From positions 1 to 64,000 of the forward strand of contig QHUS01000092.1 of the NCBI GenBank assembly GCA_003222035.1: a DNA stretch of 64,000 bases, written 5' to 3'. The notes beneath the pieces are model-generated. The model searched no databases. It was not told the DNA's origin and was given only the letters and a program-made list of their open reading frames with translations. Position 1 is the first letter of the stretch, and each line of letters opens with the position of its first letter. The position numbers were made by a program, and so were the translations under genes. The DNA comes from Gemmatimonadota bacterium (GTDB lineage: Bacteria; Gemmatimonadota; Gemmatimonadetes; Gemmatimonadales; GWC2-71-9). Shown piece after piece: positions 26,118 through 34,623 of the stretch.

Positions 26118-28400
26118 GTGGCGTCTCGCTCGCTGGTCTACATCGCCGTGCTCTCGATCCTGGGCCTGCCCGCTGCGGGACGTGCCCAGCAGGCCCCGCC
26201 CCACGCGTCTGTGGCGCGGGTGCGCCGGGAGATTCCCGGCTTCGACTTCCGCAAGGACGGCGTGTGGCGCCGGCAAGCGCGCGCGGTGCGCGCCCTGCGA
26301 AAGCGCCTCCTGTCCCGGCAGAACTTCGGTGCGCTGAACGCGCCGATGGCGGGGGCGGGGGCACCGCTCGCCACCGGGGCCGCGGTCTCCGGCGTCCTCA
26401 AGGTCCCGGTGATTCTCTTCAAGTTCAAGAACACGCCCAGCTCCCAGCTGCGCACGACGGCGGCGTACAACGACGTGCTGTTTGGGAGCACACCACCGAG
26501 CGGCCGTCCCTACACGTTTCGTTCGTACTACGAGCAGTTGTCGAACGGTCTCTTGAGTGTGCAGGGCCAGTCCTATGGCTACGCCGCGTTGGACTCGAAC
26601 GAGGTCACCTACGCCGGCGCCCCAGGCTCGTGTCACGAGAACCCGTACGGGACCACCAACTGCAACGGCCTGTTCAGCGACGACGCTGTTTCGCGGATGC
26701 AGTTAGGGCTGGTGGAAGCGCTGCGCAAGATCGACAACCTGGTCGACTGGAGGCAGTACGACTCCGATGGTGACGGCATCGTCGACCTCGTGGTGTTCAT
26801 TCACCCGCCGCAGGGGGGGGAGTGTGGCGGCGTTACCAACAATCACCTCTGGGCGCACCGGTATGTCCTGACGGCGGGGGCCTACGCGACGCACTCGCGC
26901 GACGCGCTCGGCCGGCGGATCGTCGTCTCGGATTACACGCTCCAGAGCGGCGTCGGGGGCGAGGACGGCTGCGATTCCACCCAGATCATGCCGATCGGGA
27001 CCGTCGCGCACGAGACGGGGCACGGATTCGGGCTCCCCGACCTGTACGACACGAGCAACCAGAGCGAAGGCGTGGGGGAGTTCAGCCTGATGGGGAGCGG
27101 CAACTACACCTCGCCGCTGAGCCCCTCGCGCATGGATGCGTGGTCGCTCAGCGAGTTGGGATGGGTGACCGTCGTCCCGCTCTCGGCCAACGACACCTAC
27201 AGCTTCGGCGCAGCGCCGACCTCCGACACGGCGTTCTACATCCCCGTGGTGGGCGCGAACCCGCGCGGTGAGTATTTCCTGCTCGAGAACCGCCAGGCGG
27301 TGCAGTCCGACAGCGCGATGATTCACTTTCACTGCCAGGTGTGGTTCCATACCGCGTTCCCGCCGCCCTGTGGAGGCGGGCTGCTCATTTATCACGTCGA
27401 CTCGGAGCAGATCACCAACTTCCTGCCGGCGAACCAGGTCGACAGCGGGCCGCTTCACGGGCTGGAAGTCGTGCAGGCCGACGCGTTCGGCAACCTCGAT
27501 GCCAACCCCACCTCGAGCTGCTCGTCCACGCCCGTCTCGAACTGCTCCGATCGGGGCGACGCGGGCGATCATTACCCGGGACTGACCAGCAACACCGCCT
27601 TCACCGCCACCAGCACGCCGGCCGCGCTGCGGAACGCGGACGGCACGGCCGCGGCGCTGGCGATCGACCAGATAACGCAAGTGGTGCCGAACGGGACGAT
27701 GCAGTTCCATCTGGTCTTCCCCGTTTGGGTGGTTCGCGCGACGGACACGGCGGCGGTGATCGAGTTCGATGGGACGCCGTATCACGTGTTCCGCGGCGTT
27801 CTCACGCCGAACTCGATGCACAGCGTGAGCGTGGCGGACACGCAATTCACCAACGCGAACCGGACGCGGCAGGTGTTCACCTCGTGGTCCCCGCCCGAGC
27901 CGCGCAGCTTCACGTATGCGGCGAGCGCCGCGCCGGAGACGCTCACGGTGACCCTGGCGCGGTCGCACCGCGTCATCTACACGACGACGAACGGCGGCAA
28001 GATCACCGGCTCGGTGCCGAGCGACACTCTCGTCGCCGAGGGCACCGCGGTCACCCTGACGGCCATCGACACGAGCGCCACGCGCACGTTCCTGGGCTGG
28101 GCCGGCGACACCATTTCCAAGAACGCCAGCGTCACGCTCCCGATGGGTCGGCCGTATACGGTGCGTGCGGTGTTCCTCGAGACGTTCACTACGGCCGAGA
28201 TCGTGGCGCAGCTGTTGAACGGGTCCAGCGCGCTCACGGCCGCGCAGCTCGGGGACCTGGACCAGCTGGGGAACGGCAACGGGGGATTCGACCTGGGTGA
28301 CTTCCTCGCCTGGGTGCAGGCGACGGGCGCCCCCCCCCCCCTCACGGCCGAGCAACGGACCCTGGTACGCCCAGTGCAACGGAAGGGAGCGTCGCGATGA
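26118..28400 (+). CDS. Secreted M6-family metalloprotease with repeat and dockerin-like C-terminus
   Basis: GTG 26118, preceded by GAGGG, gives a clean signal peptide (…LVYIAVLSILGLPAAGRAQQ). The 760-residue product has the M6 (immune inhibitor A-like) zinc site AHETGHGFGLPDLYD near residue 298, upstream YDSDGDGIVDLVVFIHP, and a conserved FSLMGSGNYTSPLSPSRMDAW. Near the C-terminus is an InlB-B/Big-like repeat (SHRVIYTTTNGGKITGS…TFLGWAGDT). It ends with a Ca-binding, dockerin-like segment (DQLGNGNGGFDLGDFLAWV). It is probably a secreted protease; the tail may anchor or dock it. Its stop overlaps the next gene by 4 bp. Confidence 0.85.
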   Translation: MASRSLVYIAVLSILGLPAAGRAQQAPPHASVARVRREIPGFDFRKDGVWRRQARAVRALRKRLLSRQNFGALNAPMAGAGAPLATGAAVSGVLKVPVILFKFKNTPSSQLRTTAAYNDVLFGSTPPSGRPYTFRSYYEQLSNGLLSVQGQSYGYAALDSNEVTYAGAPGSCHENPYGTTNCNGLFSDDAVSRMQLGLVEALRKIDNLVDWRQYDSDGDGIVDLVVFIHPPQGGECGGVTNNHLWAHRYVLTAGAYATHSRDALGRRIVVSDYTLQSGVGGEDGCDSTQIMPIGTVAHETGHGFGLPDLYDTSNQSEGVGEFSLMGSGNYTSPLSPSRMDAWSLSELGWVTVVPLSANDTYSFGAAPTSDTAFYIPVVGANPRGEYFLLENRQAVQSDSAMIHFHCQVWFHTAFPPPCGGGLLIYHVDSEQITNFLPANQVDSGPLHGLEVVQADAFGNLDANPTSSCSSTPVSNCSDRGDAGDHYPGLTSNTAFTATSTPAALRNADGTAAALAIDQITQVVPNGTMQFHLVFPVWVVRATDTAAVIEFDGTPYHVFRGVLTPNSMHSVSVADTQFTNANRTRQVFTSWSPPEPRSFTYAASAAPETLTVTLARSHRVIYTTTNGGKITGSVPSDTLVAEGTAVTLTAIDTSATRTFLGWAGDTISKNASVTLPMGRPYTVRAVFLETFTTAEIVAQLLNGSSALTAAQLGDLDQLGNGNGGFDLGDFLAWVQATGAPPPLTAEQRTLVRPVQRKGASR

Positions 28401-28792
28401 ATCGCTACGGACGATTCCTGCTCTTGGCGCTGGCGCTTGCGGGCGCGGGCAGCTGCAGCAGCGACGGCGGCGGTCCGGTCGCGGGCATGCTCACCGTGTC
28501 GTTCACGACCCCCAACTCGGGGGCCGACGGAGCCATCCTTTTCAGCGTGACCGGCCCGCAAGCGCCCACGAGGATCACGGCCGGCGCTGGCCTCCGCGCG
28601 TTCTCACAGCCCCTGTCGATGACCACGAAGGTGGCGGTCACCGGGACGCTCGCGAGCGGCGCGATCCTCACCTTCGGCGTCACCGACACCCGCCAGGCGG
28701 CGCAGTACGCCGCGACGATTCAGAGCGTCGCGGCCGCGGCGGATTTCCAGCTGCGCTCGCTGTCGGGGTACTCCCTCACCGTTTCGCAATAG
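28397..28792 (+). CDS. Small lipoprotein of unknown function, coupled to the M6 protease
   Basis: ATG 28397 overlaps the protease stop. The 131-residue product has a lipobox (LAGAGSC, Cys20) and a beta-rich body (MLTVSFTTPNSGADGAILFSVTGPQ) that may be a single immunoglobulin-like domain. I recognise no enzymatic motif. The coupling suggests it assists, anchors or inhibits the metalloprotease; that is inference. Its end overlaps the convergent binding-protein gene by 17 bp. Confidence 0.65.
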   Translation: MNRYGRFLLLALALAGAGSCSSDGGGPVAGMLTVSFTTPNSGADGAILFSVTGPQAPTRITAGAGLRAFSQPLSMTTKVAVTGTLASGAILTFGVTDTRQAAQYAATIQSVAAAADFQLRSLSGYSLTVSQ

Positions 28793-29567
28793 TCTCGCAT
28801 TCGCCGGCCCGGGCGACGAACGCCGGCGTGCCGTCGGCGAGGTGGAGGGCGAGGATCCCTTCACGGCCGCGGGTCGTGGCCCATGTCGCGAAATCCCGGC
28901 TCGCGGGATGCGGGGTGGGACTGCGCACCACGTACAGCGTGTAGGGGTTCGTGAGCGCGGTGTCCGCGCTGAAGAGGAGACGCAGGCCCAAGCCGCCGAG
29001 CTTCGCGTACGTGGGGAGGTCGGCCAGCGCGTAGGCCCGGCGCTCGTCGGCCAAATGAAGGGTGGCGGCCTGGTCCGTTCCGGACTCTAGATACCAGCGC
29101 CCTGCTGGCTTGACGCCGGCCGACTGCCACAGGGTGAGCTCCTTGACGTGCGTGCCGGAGGAATCACCGCGCGAGACGAACGGCCCCCCGGCGGCGGCGA
29201 TGCGACGGAATGCGTCCACCGCGCTGGCCGCGACCGCGACATGCGCGGGATCCGCGTCGGGTCCGACGATCGCGAAGCGGCTGGCGACCAGCGGGCAACG
29301 GAGCAAGGCGTGTCCAGGCGCGACGAGCAGGCGCTGCTCGAGCGCGGGAGCGTGCGTGATCACCACGTTCACGTCGCCAGCGGCGGCCGCCCGCAGGATC
29401 TGACCCGACGGACCGATCACCGTCGCGAACGTCGGGCCGGTCCACCCCGCCTCGAGCACCGCGAGCGCGCCGGACTGCTGCACGGTATAGGTGGTCCCGA
29501 CGCGCAGCGCCGCTGGCCCGGCGCGACAGCCGAGCGCTACGAGACATGCGAGAACCAGCGACTTCAC
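28776..29567 (-). CDS. Tungstate/molybdate-type ABC substrate-binding lipoprotein (TupA-like)
   Basis: GTG 29567 overlaps the upstream stop by 4 bp. The 263-residue product has a lipoprotein signal (LVALGC) and the oxyanion-binding signature of TupA-type proteins, PFVSRGDSSGTHVKEL, with ERRAYALADLPTY further on. It should bind tungstate or molybdate in the periplasm. No permease or ATPase partner lies next to it, so it is an orphan in this window. It may work with a remote transporter, or supply metal sensing for the metallo-hydrolase it is coupled to. Confidence 0.75.
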   Translation of the reverse strand: MKSLVLACLVALGCRAGPAALRVGTTYTVQQSGALAVLEAGWTGPTFATVIGPSGQILRAAAAGDVNVVITHAPALEQRLLVAPGHALLRCPLVASRFAIVGPDADPAHVAVAASAVDAFRRIAAAGGPFVSRGDSSGTHVKELTLWQSAGVKPAGRWYLESGTDQAATLHLADERRAYALADLPTYAKLGGLGLRLLFSADTALTNPYTLYVVRSPTPHPASRDFATWATTRGREGILALHLADGTPAFVARAGECETIAKR

Positions 29568-30547
29568 AGCGTCGAATACACGATCCGAACGAACGCGTCG
29601 CCGTCGAACCGACCCTTGCCCCATTTGTCGTCGAGGTCGGTGAACGGCTTGGCCGCGATGGCTTCCTCGAGCGACTTTCCGGATGACTTGAGCTTCGACA
29701 CGCGGTCGTGCGCCGTCGCCATCATGTCGCGATATCGCGCGAGGTCCGCTTTCGTGCACCGGGCGCCGTGGCCCGGAACGATCTTGGTGTGGTCGTCGGC
29801 CAGCCCCAACAGCGTGGTGGCGCCGGCCACCATGCCGCTCATCCGTCCGCCGGTGCTGCCGTCGATGTAGGGGTATCTCCCGTTGAAGAAGACGTCTCCC
29901 GTGTGGAGCACGTTAGCCTTCTCGAAGTGCACATAGATGTCGGTGTCCGTGTGGGCGGGCGCGACGTGGGACAACTTCAGGCTCTCGCCGTTCACTTGCA
30001 GTCCCTGACTGTCCTTGAAGACCTGCTGTGGCAGGGCGACGGCCGGCGACGGCGGGAACTGCAGATCGAGAATGGCGAGGTGGTGCGGCTGGGACATCCT
30101 GGTCTTCGTGTTCGCGTGCGCCAGCACCGTCGCGCCGAGGGCATGGAGCGGCGCGTTGTTGTCGGTGTGGTCGAAATGCCAGTGCGTATTGATGACGTGT
30201 CTCACCGGCGCCGTGCCGAGCCCCCGGAGCGCTTCCTGGAGCTTGGGCCAGGCGGGCGAGACGAAGGTGTCGACCAGCAGCATCCCGTCGGGTCCGGTCA
30301 GCACGACGACGTTGCCGCCTGGCCCCGAGAGCAGGATCAGGTTGTCGGCGAGCTTTTCCGTTTGGATCGGGGTGGCCCCAATCTGTGCGCGGAACGCGAC
30401 GGTTCGCTCCGCCGGTGACGTGGTGGGCTGTTGCGCGTAGCCATGCGTCGCGGCGCGGAATCGCTCGAGCAGCGCCCCGGCGGCGAACGCGCCGCCCGCT
30501 TGCAATGCCTCCCGCCGCGTGAGTCTCACCGTGCTATGTCGATTCAT
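29564..30547 (-). CDS. Metallo-beta-lactamase-fold hydrolase with Tat signal
   Basis: ATG 30547 opens a 327-residue protein with a twin-arginine leader (RLTRREALQAGGAFAAGALL). Its MBL fold carries the zinc site THWHFDHTDNN, plus APAHTDTDIYVHF, HTGDVFFNG and PGHGARC. All metal ligands are present. The family covers lactonases, glyoxalase-II-like enzymes and sulfatases, so the substrate is unknown; Tat export of a folded metalloenzyme is the firm part. It is translationally coupled to the TupA-like gene. Confidence 0.85.
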   Translation of the reverse strand: MNRHSTVRLTRREALQAGGAFAAGALLERFRAATHGYAQQPTTSPAERTVAFRAQIGATPIQTEKLADNLILLSGPGGNVVVLTGPDGMLLVDTFVSPAWPKLQEALRGLGTAPVRHVINTHWHFDHTDNNAPLHALGATVLAHANTKTRMSQPHHLAILDLQFPPSPAVALPQQVFKDSQGLQVNGESLKLSHVAPAHTDTDIYVHFEKANVLHTGDVFFNGRYPYIDGSTGGRMSGMVAGATTLLGLADDHTKIVPGHGARCTKADLARYRDMMATAHDRVSKLKSSGKSLEEAIAAKPFTDLDDKWGKGRFDGDAFVRIVYSTL

Positions 30548-30626
30548 ACGAGCCTCCCGTTCGAGCGGGCGAGAATAGCGTCGTATTCGTGATCCGTCGA
30601 GAGCCTTGCTATCTTACCAGGCGCTC

Positions 30627-30699
30627 GGGGCGGTAGCTCAGCTGGGAGAGCACCTGGTTTGCAACCAGGGGGTCGTGGGTTCGAATCCCATCCGCTCCA
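30627..30699 (+). tRNA. tRNA-Ala (anticodon UGC)
   Basis: The 73 bases fold as a standard cloverleaf: acceptor GGGGCGG with CCGCTCC, D-arm AGCTCAGCTGGGAGAGC, anticodon stem CCTGG-TTTGCAA-CCAGG with anticodon TGC, and T-arm GTGGGTTCGAATCCCAT. The third acceptor pair is G·T, the alanine identity element G3·U70. CCA is not encoded. A possible -10, TATCTT (30610-30615), lies 11 bp upstream, with only a poor -35 near 30587. Confidence 0.95.
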
Positions 30700-30729
30700 T
30701 TCACATATCCCCCATCCCCCCATCCCACC

Positions 30730-31506
30730 ATGTCCCCCACCGAGTGGCTGCTGTTTCTCATTGAGCTCGCCGATCGCGCCGATAAGCTGGCGCTGCAGTG
30801 GTTCCGCACTCGCGACCTGCGCATCGACCAAAAACCCGACGCCAGTCCGGTCACGGAAGCGGACCGGGCGATCGAAGCGATGGCACGGCAGCTCGTGCAC
30901 GAGCGGTATCCGGAGGTAGGCGTGCTCGGCGAGGAGCAGGGCGACGCCACCGGGTCGGCCGGAACGCGCCTCGTCATCGATCCCATCGACGGCACGCGCA
31001 ACTTCGTGCGCGGGATCCCCGTCTTCGCCACGCTGCTCGCTATTGAGGCGGGCGATGAGATAGTGGCCGGCGTCGCGAGCGCCCCGGGCCTGAGTGCCCG
31101 CTGGCACGCCGCGCGGGGCGCGGGCGCGTTCCGTGACGGACGCCGGCTCCACGTCTCGGCCGCACCGTCGCTCGCCGATGCGCTGCTCTTCCACGGGAAC
31201 CTCGGCGCACAGGAGGGCGGTCCGCCCCCGGGGCTCCTCGCGCTCCTCCCCTACGTGGGCCATACCCGGGGGTTCGGAGACTTTTATCAACACATGCTCG
31301 TCGCCGAGGGCGCGGGGGATATCGCCGTCGATCCCGTCATGCACCCCTGGGACATCGCCGCCCTGCAGGTGATCGTGGAGGAAGCCGGTGGCCGCGCGAC
31401 CAGCCTGCAGGGAGAGCGCTCCATCCGCGCTCCGAGTCTGGTGAGCTCGAACGGAGTGCTGCACGAGGCCGTGCTCCACGCCCTAAGCGGAAAACCCGCG
31501 ACCTGA
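30730..31506 (+). CDS. Inositol-monophosphatase-family phosphatase (IMPase or HisN-like)
   Basis: ATG 30730 follows the tRNA by 30 bp, through a C-rich stretch that includes the start codon. The 258-residue protein has the Mg-dependent phosphatase motifs VLGEEQG, VIDPIDGTRNF (all Asp ligands) and HPWDIAALQVIVEEAGG. The segment RGFGDFYQHMLVAEGAGDI resembles HisN-type histidinol phosphatases as much as true inositol monophosphatases. Given the inositol-lipid-like locus at 12-24 kb, a role in cyclitol phosphate metabolism is possible but not shown. Confidence 0.8.
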   Translation: MSPTEWLLFLIELADRADKLALQWFRTRDLRIDQKPDASPVTEADRAIEAMARQLVHERYPEVGVLGEEQGDATGSAGTRLVIDPIDGTRNFVRGIPVFATLLAIEAGDEIVAGVASAPGLSARWHAARGAGAFRDGRRLHVSAAPSLADALLFHGNLGAQEGGPPPGLLALLPYVGHTRGFGDFYQHMLVAEGAGDIAVDPVMHPWDIAALQVIVEEAGGRATSLQGERSIRAPSLVSSNGVLHEAVLHALSGKPAT

Positions 31507-31565
31507 CCTGAAACGCGGCCGAGCGGGGCGCCGTAGAGCGCCTGGTTCTTTCTGGGGCCGTCACC

Positions 31566-32588
31566 ATGCACGTCGGAGTTCGCTGGGCCATCGTCGGTGT
31601 CGGGCTCGCCGTCGCGTTAGCCCCGCAGCCGCTCCCCGCACAGGACACCACCGTCGTCGACTCGCTGCCGCGTCGCAAAGCGGGTCACTTCCATCTCGGT
31701 CTCACCGTCCACGACTACGGCGTCAGCTTCGGAAACGCCGCGCGCGTCAGCGGGATCCGCCTGAACGTCCAGGACGCGGAGCTCGAGCGCGTCAACGGTA
31801 TCAACGTCACACTTTGGAAGCCGCAAGACCCCATGAGCGGCGTCGTGAACGGCATTCAGGCTGGTGTGCTTCCTGGCTCGGAGTCGGTGAACGGCGTGGC
31901 GCTCGGCGTCGCGGGCGTCGTCACCGAGCGGCGCCAGCGCTGGCTGTCGGTGGGCGGCCTCGGCGTCGTGTCGAACGGCTCGATGGAAGGCGTTGCCGTG
32001 AGCGGGCTCGGGACCGTGGCCAACCGCGACATCGCAGGACTGGCCGTCGCCGGCCTCGGCACCGTCGCGAACCGCAATATCCACGGGATCGCGATCGCGG
32101 GACTCGGGACGGTGGCGAACGGGGAGGTCGCCGGCGTCGCGCTGGGCGGGCTAGCCACGGTCGCCAACGGCCGCTTCTCCGGTGTCGGCGTCGGCGGATT
32201 GGCTGTGGTGACGAACGGTGCGCTGCGCGGCGTCGGTGTTGGCGGCCTGGCGACCGTCGCCAACGGCTCGATCGCGGGCGCTGGCATCGGCGGCCTCGCC
32301 GTCGTCACTGACGGCCGGCTCACTGGCCTCGGCATCGGAGGCTTGGCGGTCGTCGCGGACCAAGAGCTCCGCGGCCTCGCGATCGCCGGGTACAGCGTGG
32401 ACAGCCACCGGATCGCGGGACTGTCGGTCAGTCCCTACAACCACGTCCGCGGACCTCAGTACGGGCTCGCCATCGGCGTATACAATTCGACGGACGAGCT
32501 GCACGGCGTCCAGATCGGCTTGATCAACCGCGCGAAAAACAACAGAGCACCGTTCAAGATCCTGCCGATCCTCAACCTTCACCTCTAG
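31566..32588 (+). CDS. Secreted repeat protein with nine 16-residue tandem repeats
   Basis: ATG 31566 gives a 340-residue protein with a signal peptide (…VALAPQPLPAQ). Residues 131-274 are nine contiguous 16-residue repeats with consensus G-L-A/G-x-V-A/T-N-G-x-x-x-G-V/L-x-V/I-G/A. Flanking text (GVVNGIQAGV, YGLAIGVYN, HGVQIGLINRAKNN) fits the LA_2272-type surface-repeat proteins known from Leptospira and other Gram-negatives. The regular Gly/hydrophobic pattern suggests a beta-solenoid or membrane-associated beta structure. The function of the family is unknown. Confidence 0.75.
   Translation: MHVGVRWAIVGVGLAVALAPQPLPAQDTTVVDSLPRRKAGHFHLGLTVHDYGVSFGNAARVSGIRLNVQDAELERVNGINVTLWKPQDPMSGVVNGIQAGVLPGSESVNGVALGVAGVVTERRQRWLSVGGLGVVSNGSMEGVAVSGLGTVANRDIAGLAVAGLGTVANRNIHGIAIAGLGTVANGEVAGVALGGLATVANGRFSGVGVGGLAVVTNGALRGVGVGGLATVANGSIAGAGIGGLAVVTDGRLTGLGIGGLAVVADQELRGLAIAGYSVDSHRIAGLSVSPYNHVRGPQYGLAIGVYNSTDELHGVQIGLINRAKNNRAPFKILPILNLHL
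31956..32387 (+). repeat. Nine tandem 48-bp coding repeats
   Basis: Each 48-bp unit encodes one 16-residue repeat. The DNA copies are diverged at third positions while the protein pattern is kept, so the array is old and under protein-level selection rather than a recent expansion. Confidence 0.85.
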
Positions 32589-32594
32589 ACGCAA

Positions 32595-32621
32595 GGGGCC
32601 GGGAAGCAGTGTCCTGGCCCC
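32595..32621 (+). terminator. Hairpin between convergent genes
   Basis: A 10-bp stem with one G·T pair (GGGGCCGGGA / TCCTGGCCCC) and a 7-base loop lies between the repeat-protein stop and the superoxide dismutase stop. There is no U-run on either side, so it is at best a weak or factor-assisted bidirectional terminator. Confidence 0.5.
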
Positions 32622-32631
32622 GTTGCCCGTC

Positions 32632-33285
32632 CTACTTCCTCGCGTCCTCGAACCTGCGTCCCACCTCAGGCCAGTTGACCACATTCCACCACGCCGCGAT
32701 GTAGTCGGGGCGCCGGTTTTGATACTTGAGATAGTACGCGTGCTCCCACACATCGAGCCCGAGCAGGGGGATCTTGCCGTCCATGAGCGGGCTGTCCTGG
32801 TTGGCAGTACTGAACACCTCGAGACGAGCCCCGCTGATGGCGAGCCAGGCCCAGCCGCTACCGAACCGTGTGGCAGCCGCGGTGGACAGCTGCTCTTTGA
32901 CGGTCGAAAGGCCGCCGAAGGCCTTCGTGATCGCCGCGGCCAGCTCGCCGGCCGGCTCACCGCCGCCGCCTTTCCCAGCCGGCGCCATGATCGTCCAGAA
33001 CAGCGAGTGATTGTGGTGACCGCCGGCGTTGTTGCGGACGGCGGTGCGGATGTCTTCGGGGACGGTGGTGATGTCGCGGAGCAGGTTTTCAATGGTCTTG
33101 TTGTACAGCTCGGGGTGCTTGTCCAGCGCGGCGTTCAAGTTGTTGACGTACGCCTGATGATGCTTGTCGTGGTGGATCTGCATCGTCTGCGCATCGATGT
33201 GAGGCTCGAGCGCGGCAAAGCCATAGGGGAGCGGCGGCAGAGTGTGCTTCGCCCGTTTCTCCGTGGCGGCAGTCGTTCCGGCCAT
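32632..33285 (-). CDS. sod: Superoxide dismutase, Mn/Fe family
   Basis: ATG 33285 has a strong GAGGAG 10 bp upstream on the minus strand; the ORF extension to 33399 is unlikely. The 217-residue protein has the Mn/Fe-SOD ligands: first His in [12 protein letters not shown], second in HNHSLFW, and Asp and His in DVWEHAYYL. The GGHHNH and [10 protein letters not shown] features match the Mn-specific or cambialistic type (Gly77/Gln146 pattern) better than FeSOD. It removes superoxide in the cytoplasm. Divergent neighbours include a peroxiredoxin, a sensible antioxidant grouping. Confidence 0.95.
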   Translation of the reverse strand: MAGTTAATEKRAKHTLPPLPYGFAALEPHIDAQTMQIHHDKHHQAYVNNLNAALDKHPELYNKTIENLLRDITTVPEDIRTAVRNNAGGHHNHSLFWTIMAPAGKGGGGEPAGELAAAITKAFGGLSTVKEQLSTAAATRFGSGWAWLAISGARLEVFSTANQDSPLMDGKIPLLGLDVWEHAYYLKYQNRRPDYIAAWWNVVNWPEVGRRFEDARK

Positions 33286-33353
33286 CGTATTTCTCCTCGG
33301 GTTGTATGACGGGGTTGTCGGTGCAACCCGCGACACCAGCGGAAGGTTCCCGC

Positions 33354-33381
33354 TTGATTCCCCTTGGAGCGCCGATATCTT
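33354..33381 (+). promoter_or_regulatory. Sigma-70-like promoter
   Basis: TTGATT (33354-33359), a 16-bp spacer and TATCTT (33376-33381) lie 55 bp before the ATG at 33436, which has its own GGGAGG ribosome site. This is the likely promoter for the membrane protein and peroxiredoxin genes. Confidence 0.5.
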
Positions 33382-33435
33382 CCCGAACCGAAGCTCCACA
33401 TCTCCGTCGCGGTCCCCTCACCTGGGAGGCTCCCG

Positions 33436-34137
33436 ATGGCGCTGTTCTCCGACGCGGGCGTCCAGTTGTTACTCCGCTGGATTCATTTTCTTTCCGGGAT
33501 CACGTGGATCGGTCTCCTCTATTACTTCAACTTCGTGCAGGGTCCGTTCATGGCGGAGGCCGACGCGGCGGCCAAGAGCGGTGTCACGCAGAAGCTGGTG
33601 CCGCGCGCGCTGTGGTGGTTCCGGTGGAGTGCGGCGCTCACCTTCCTGTCCGGCCTGACGATCCTCGCCCAGCGACGCGCGAGCTGGAACGACCCCTGGG
33701 GACTCACGATCCTGACCGGGGCCGCGTTCGGCATCGTGATGCTCGCTAACGTGTGGCGGGTGATCTGGCCGAACCAGAAGATCGTGATTGCGAGCGCGGT
33801 GGCGGTCGCGGGTGGGGGTCAGGCGAATCCGGCCGCCGCCGGCGCGGCGCGGCGGGCCTTCCTCGCCTCGCGCACGAATGTCGTGTTCTCGTTCCCCATG
33901 TTGTTCTTCATGGGCAGCGCCTCCCATTTCACGCTTCCCGCGGGCGGAAACCGGGGGCTGTGGGCCGTGTTGCTGCTCGTGATCCTCGCGCTGCTCGAGA
34001 TCAATGCGCTGGTGGGCACCACGGGACCGACCAAGAAGCCGATCGAGACGGTGCGCGGGGTGATCGTCACCGGCGTGATCACGACGTTCATCGTCTACTA
34101 CCTCGCGCAGGCGGTGCTGCGCTCGCAGGTCGTCTGA
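33436..34137 (+). CDS. Polytopic membrane protein resembling the urate hydroxylase (PuuD) membrane domain
   Basis: ATG 33436 is preceded by GGGAGG. The 233-residue protein has about six TM helices. It opens with [22 protein letters not shown], the His- and Trp-containing helix typical of the Urate_ox_N membrane domain of PuuD, and has [10 protein letters not shown] after TM3. No cytochrome c domain is fused, unlike full PuuD. A haem-binding or redox role is therefore possible but unproven. It lies 1 bp before a peroxiredoxin gene. Confidence 0.6.
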   Translation: MALFSDAGVQLLLRWIHFLSGITWIGLLYYFNFVQGPFMAEADAAAKSGVTQKLVPRALWWFRWSAALTFLSGLTILAQRRASWNDPWGLTILTGAAFGIVMLANVWRVIWPNQKIVIASAVAVAGGGQANPAAAGAARRAFLASRTNVVFSFPMLFFMGSASHFTLPAGGNRGLWAVLLLVILALLEINALVGTTGPTKKPIETVRGVIVTGVITTFIVYYLAQAVLRSQVV

Positions 34138-34138
34138 C

Positions 34139-34612
34139 GTGGCGGTCGCGGCCTCGACGACGCTGCGGGTCGGGGCCGCGGCACCCGATTTCACGCTCCC
34201 GTGCACCGCGGGGGCCGACGTCACGCTCTCGTCGTTCCAGGGTCGCCGGCACGTGCTGCTCGCTTTCTTTCCGCTCGCGTTCACCAGCACCTGCACTGCC
34301 GAAAACTGCGCCTTCAGCGAGGACTACGACGCGTTCGACCGCGCCGGCACGGTGGTGCTGCCGATCAGCGTAGATTCGGTGCCCACGCTCAAGGAGTACA
34401 AGGCCAAGCATGCGATGCGACAACAGCTGCTGAGTGATTTCAAACGGGAGGTCAGCCGCGCGTACGGGGTCTTGCTCGAGGACCGGTTCTTCTCCAGGCG
34501 GGCGTACTTCCTGATCGATCGGGAAGGCATCTTGCGATGGTCCCACGTCGAGACGGAGCTCGGGCACAAGCGAGACGACGCCGAGCTGCTCCGGCAGATT
34601 GCGGCGCTCTGA
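34139..34612 (+). CDS. Peroxiredoxin (AhpC/TSA family, one-Cys type)
   Basis: GTG 34139 follows the previous stop by one base. The 157-residue thioredoxin-fold protein has APDFTLPC and the peroxidatic-Cys motif in [15 protein letters not shown] (P-x3-T-x2-C). A nearby second Cys (ENC) might be resolving, but no C-terminal resolving Cys is present, so it is AhpE-like or one-Cys. It reduces hydroperoxides. The neighbouring superoxide dismutase gives a peroxide source. Confidence 0.85.
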   Translation: MAVAASTTLRVGAAAPDFTLPCTAGADVTLSSFQGRRHVLLAFFPLAFTSTCTAENCAFSEDYDAFDRAGTVVLPISVDSVPTLKEYKAKHAMRQQLLSDFKREVSRAYGVLLEDRFFSRRAYFLIDREGILRWSHVETELGHKRDDAELLRQIAAL

Positions 34613-34623
34613 ACGGAGGCTCG

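Noticed and set aside
26703..28379. 558-codon minus-strand frame antisense to the M6 protease
   Set aside because: It is Arg/His/Gly-rich with no recognisable domain, while the plus frame carries a complete protease. It is a high-G+C shadow.
31956..32387. Regular 48-bp units considered as a CRISPR-like array
   Set aside because: There are no identical repeats separated by unique spacers; the units are contiguous, diverged and in frame in one protein.
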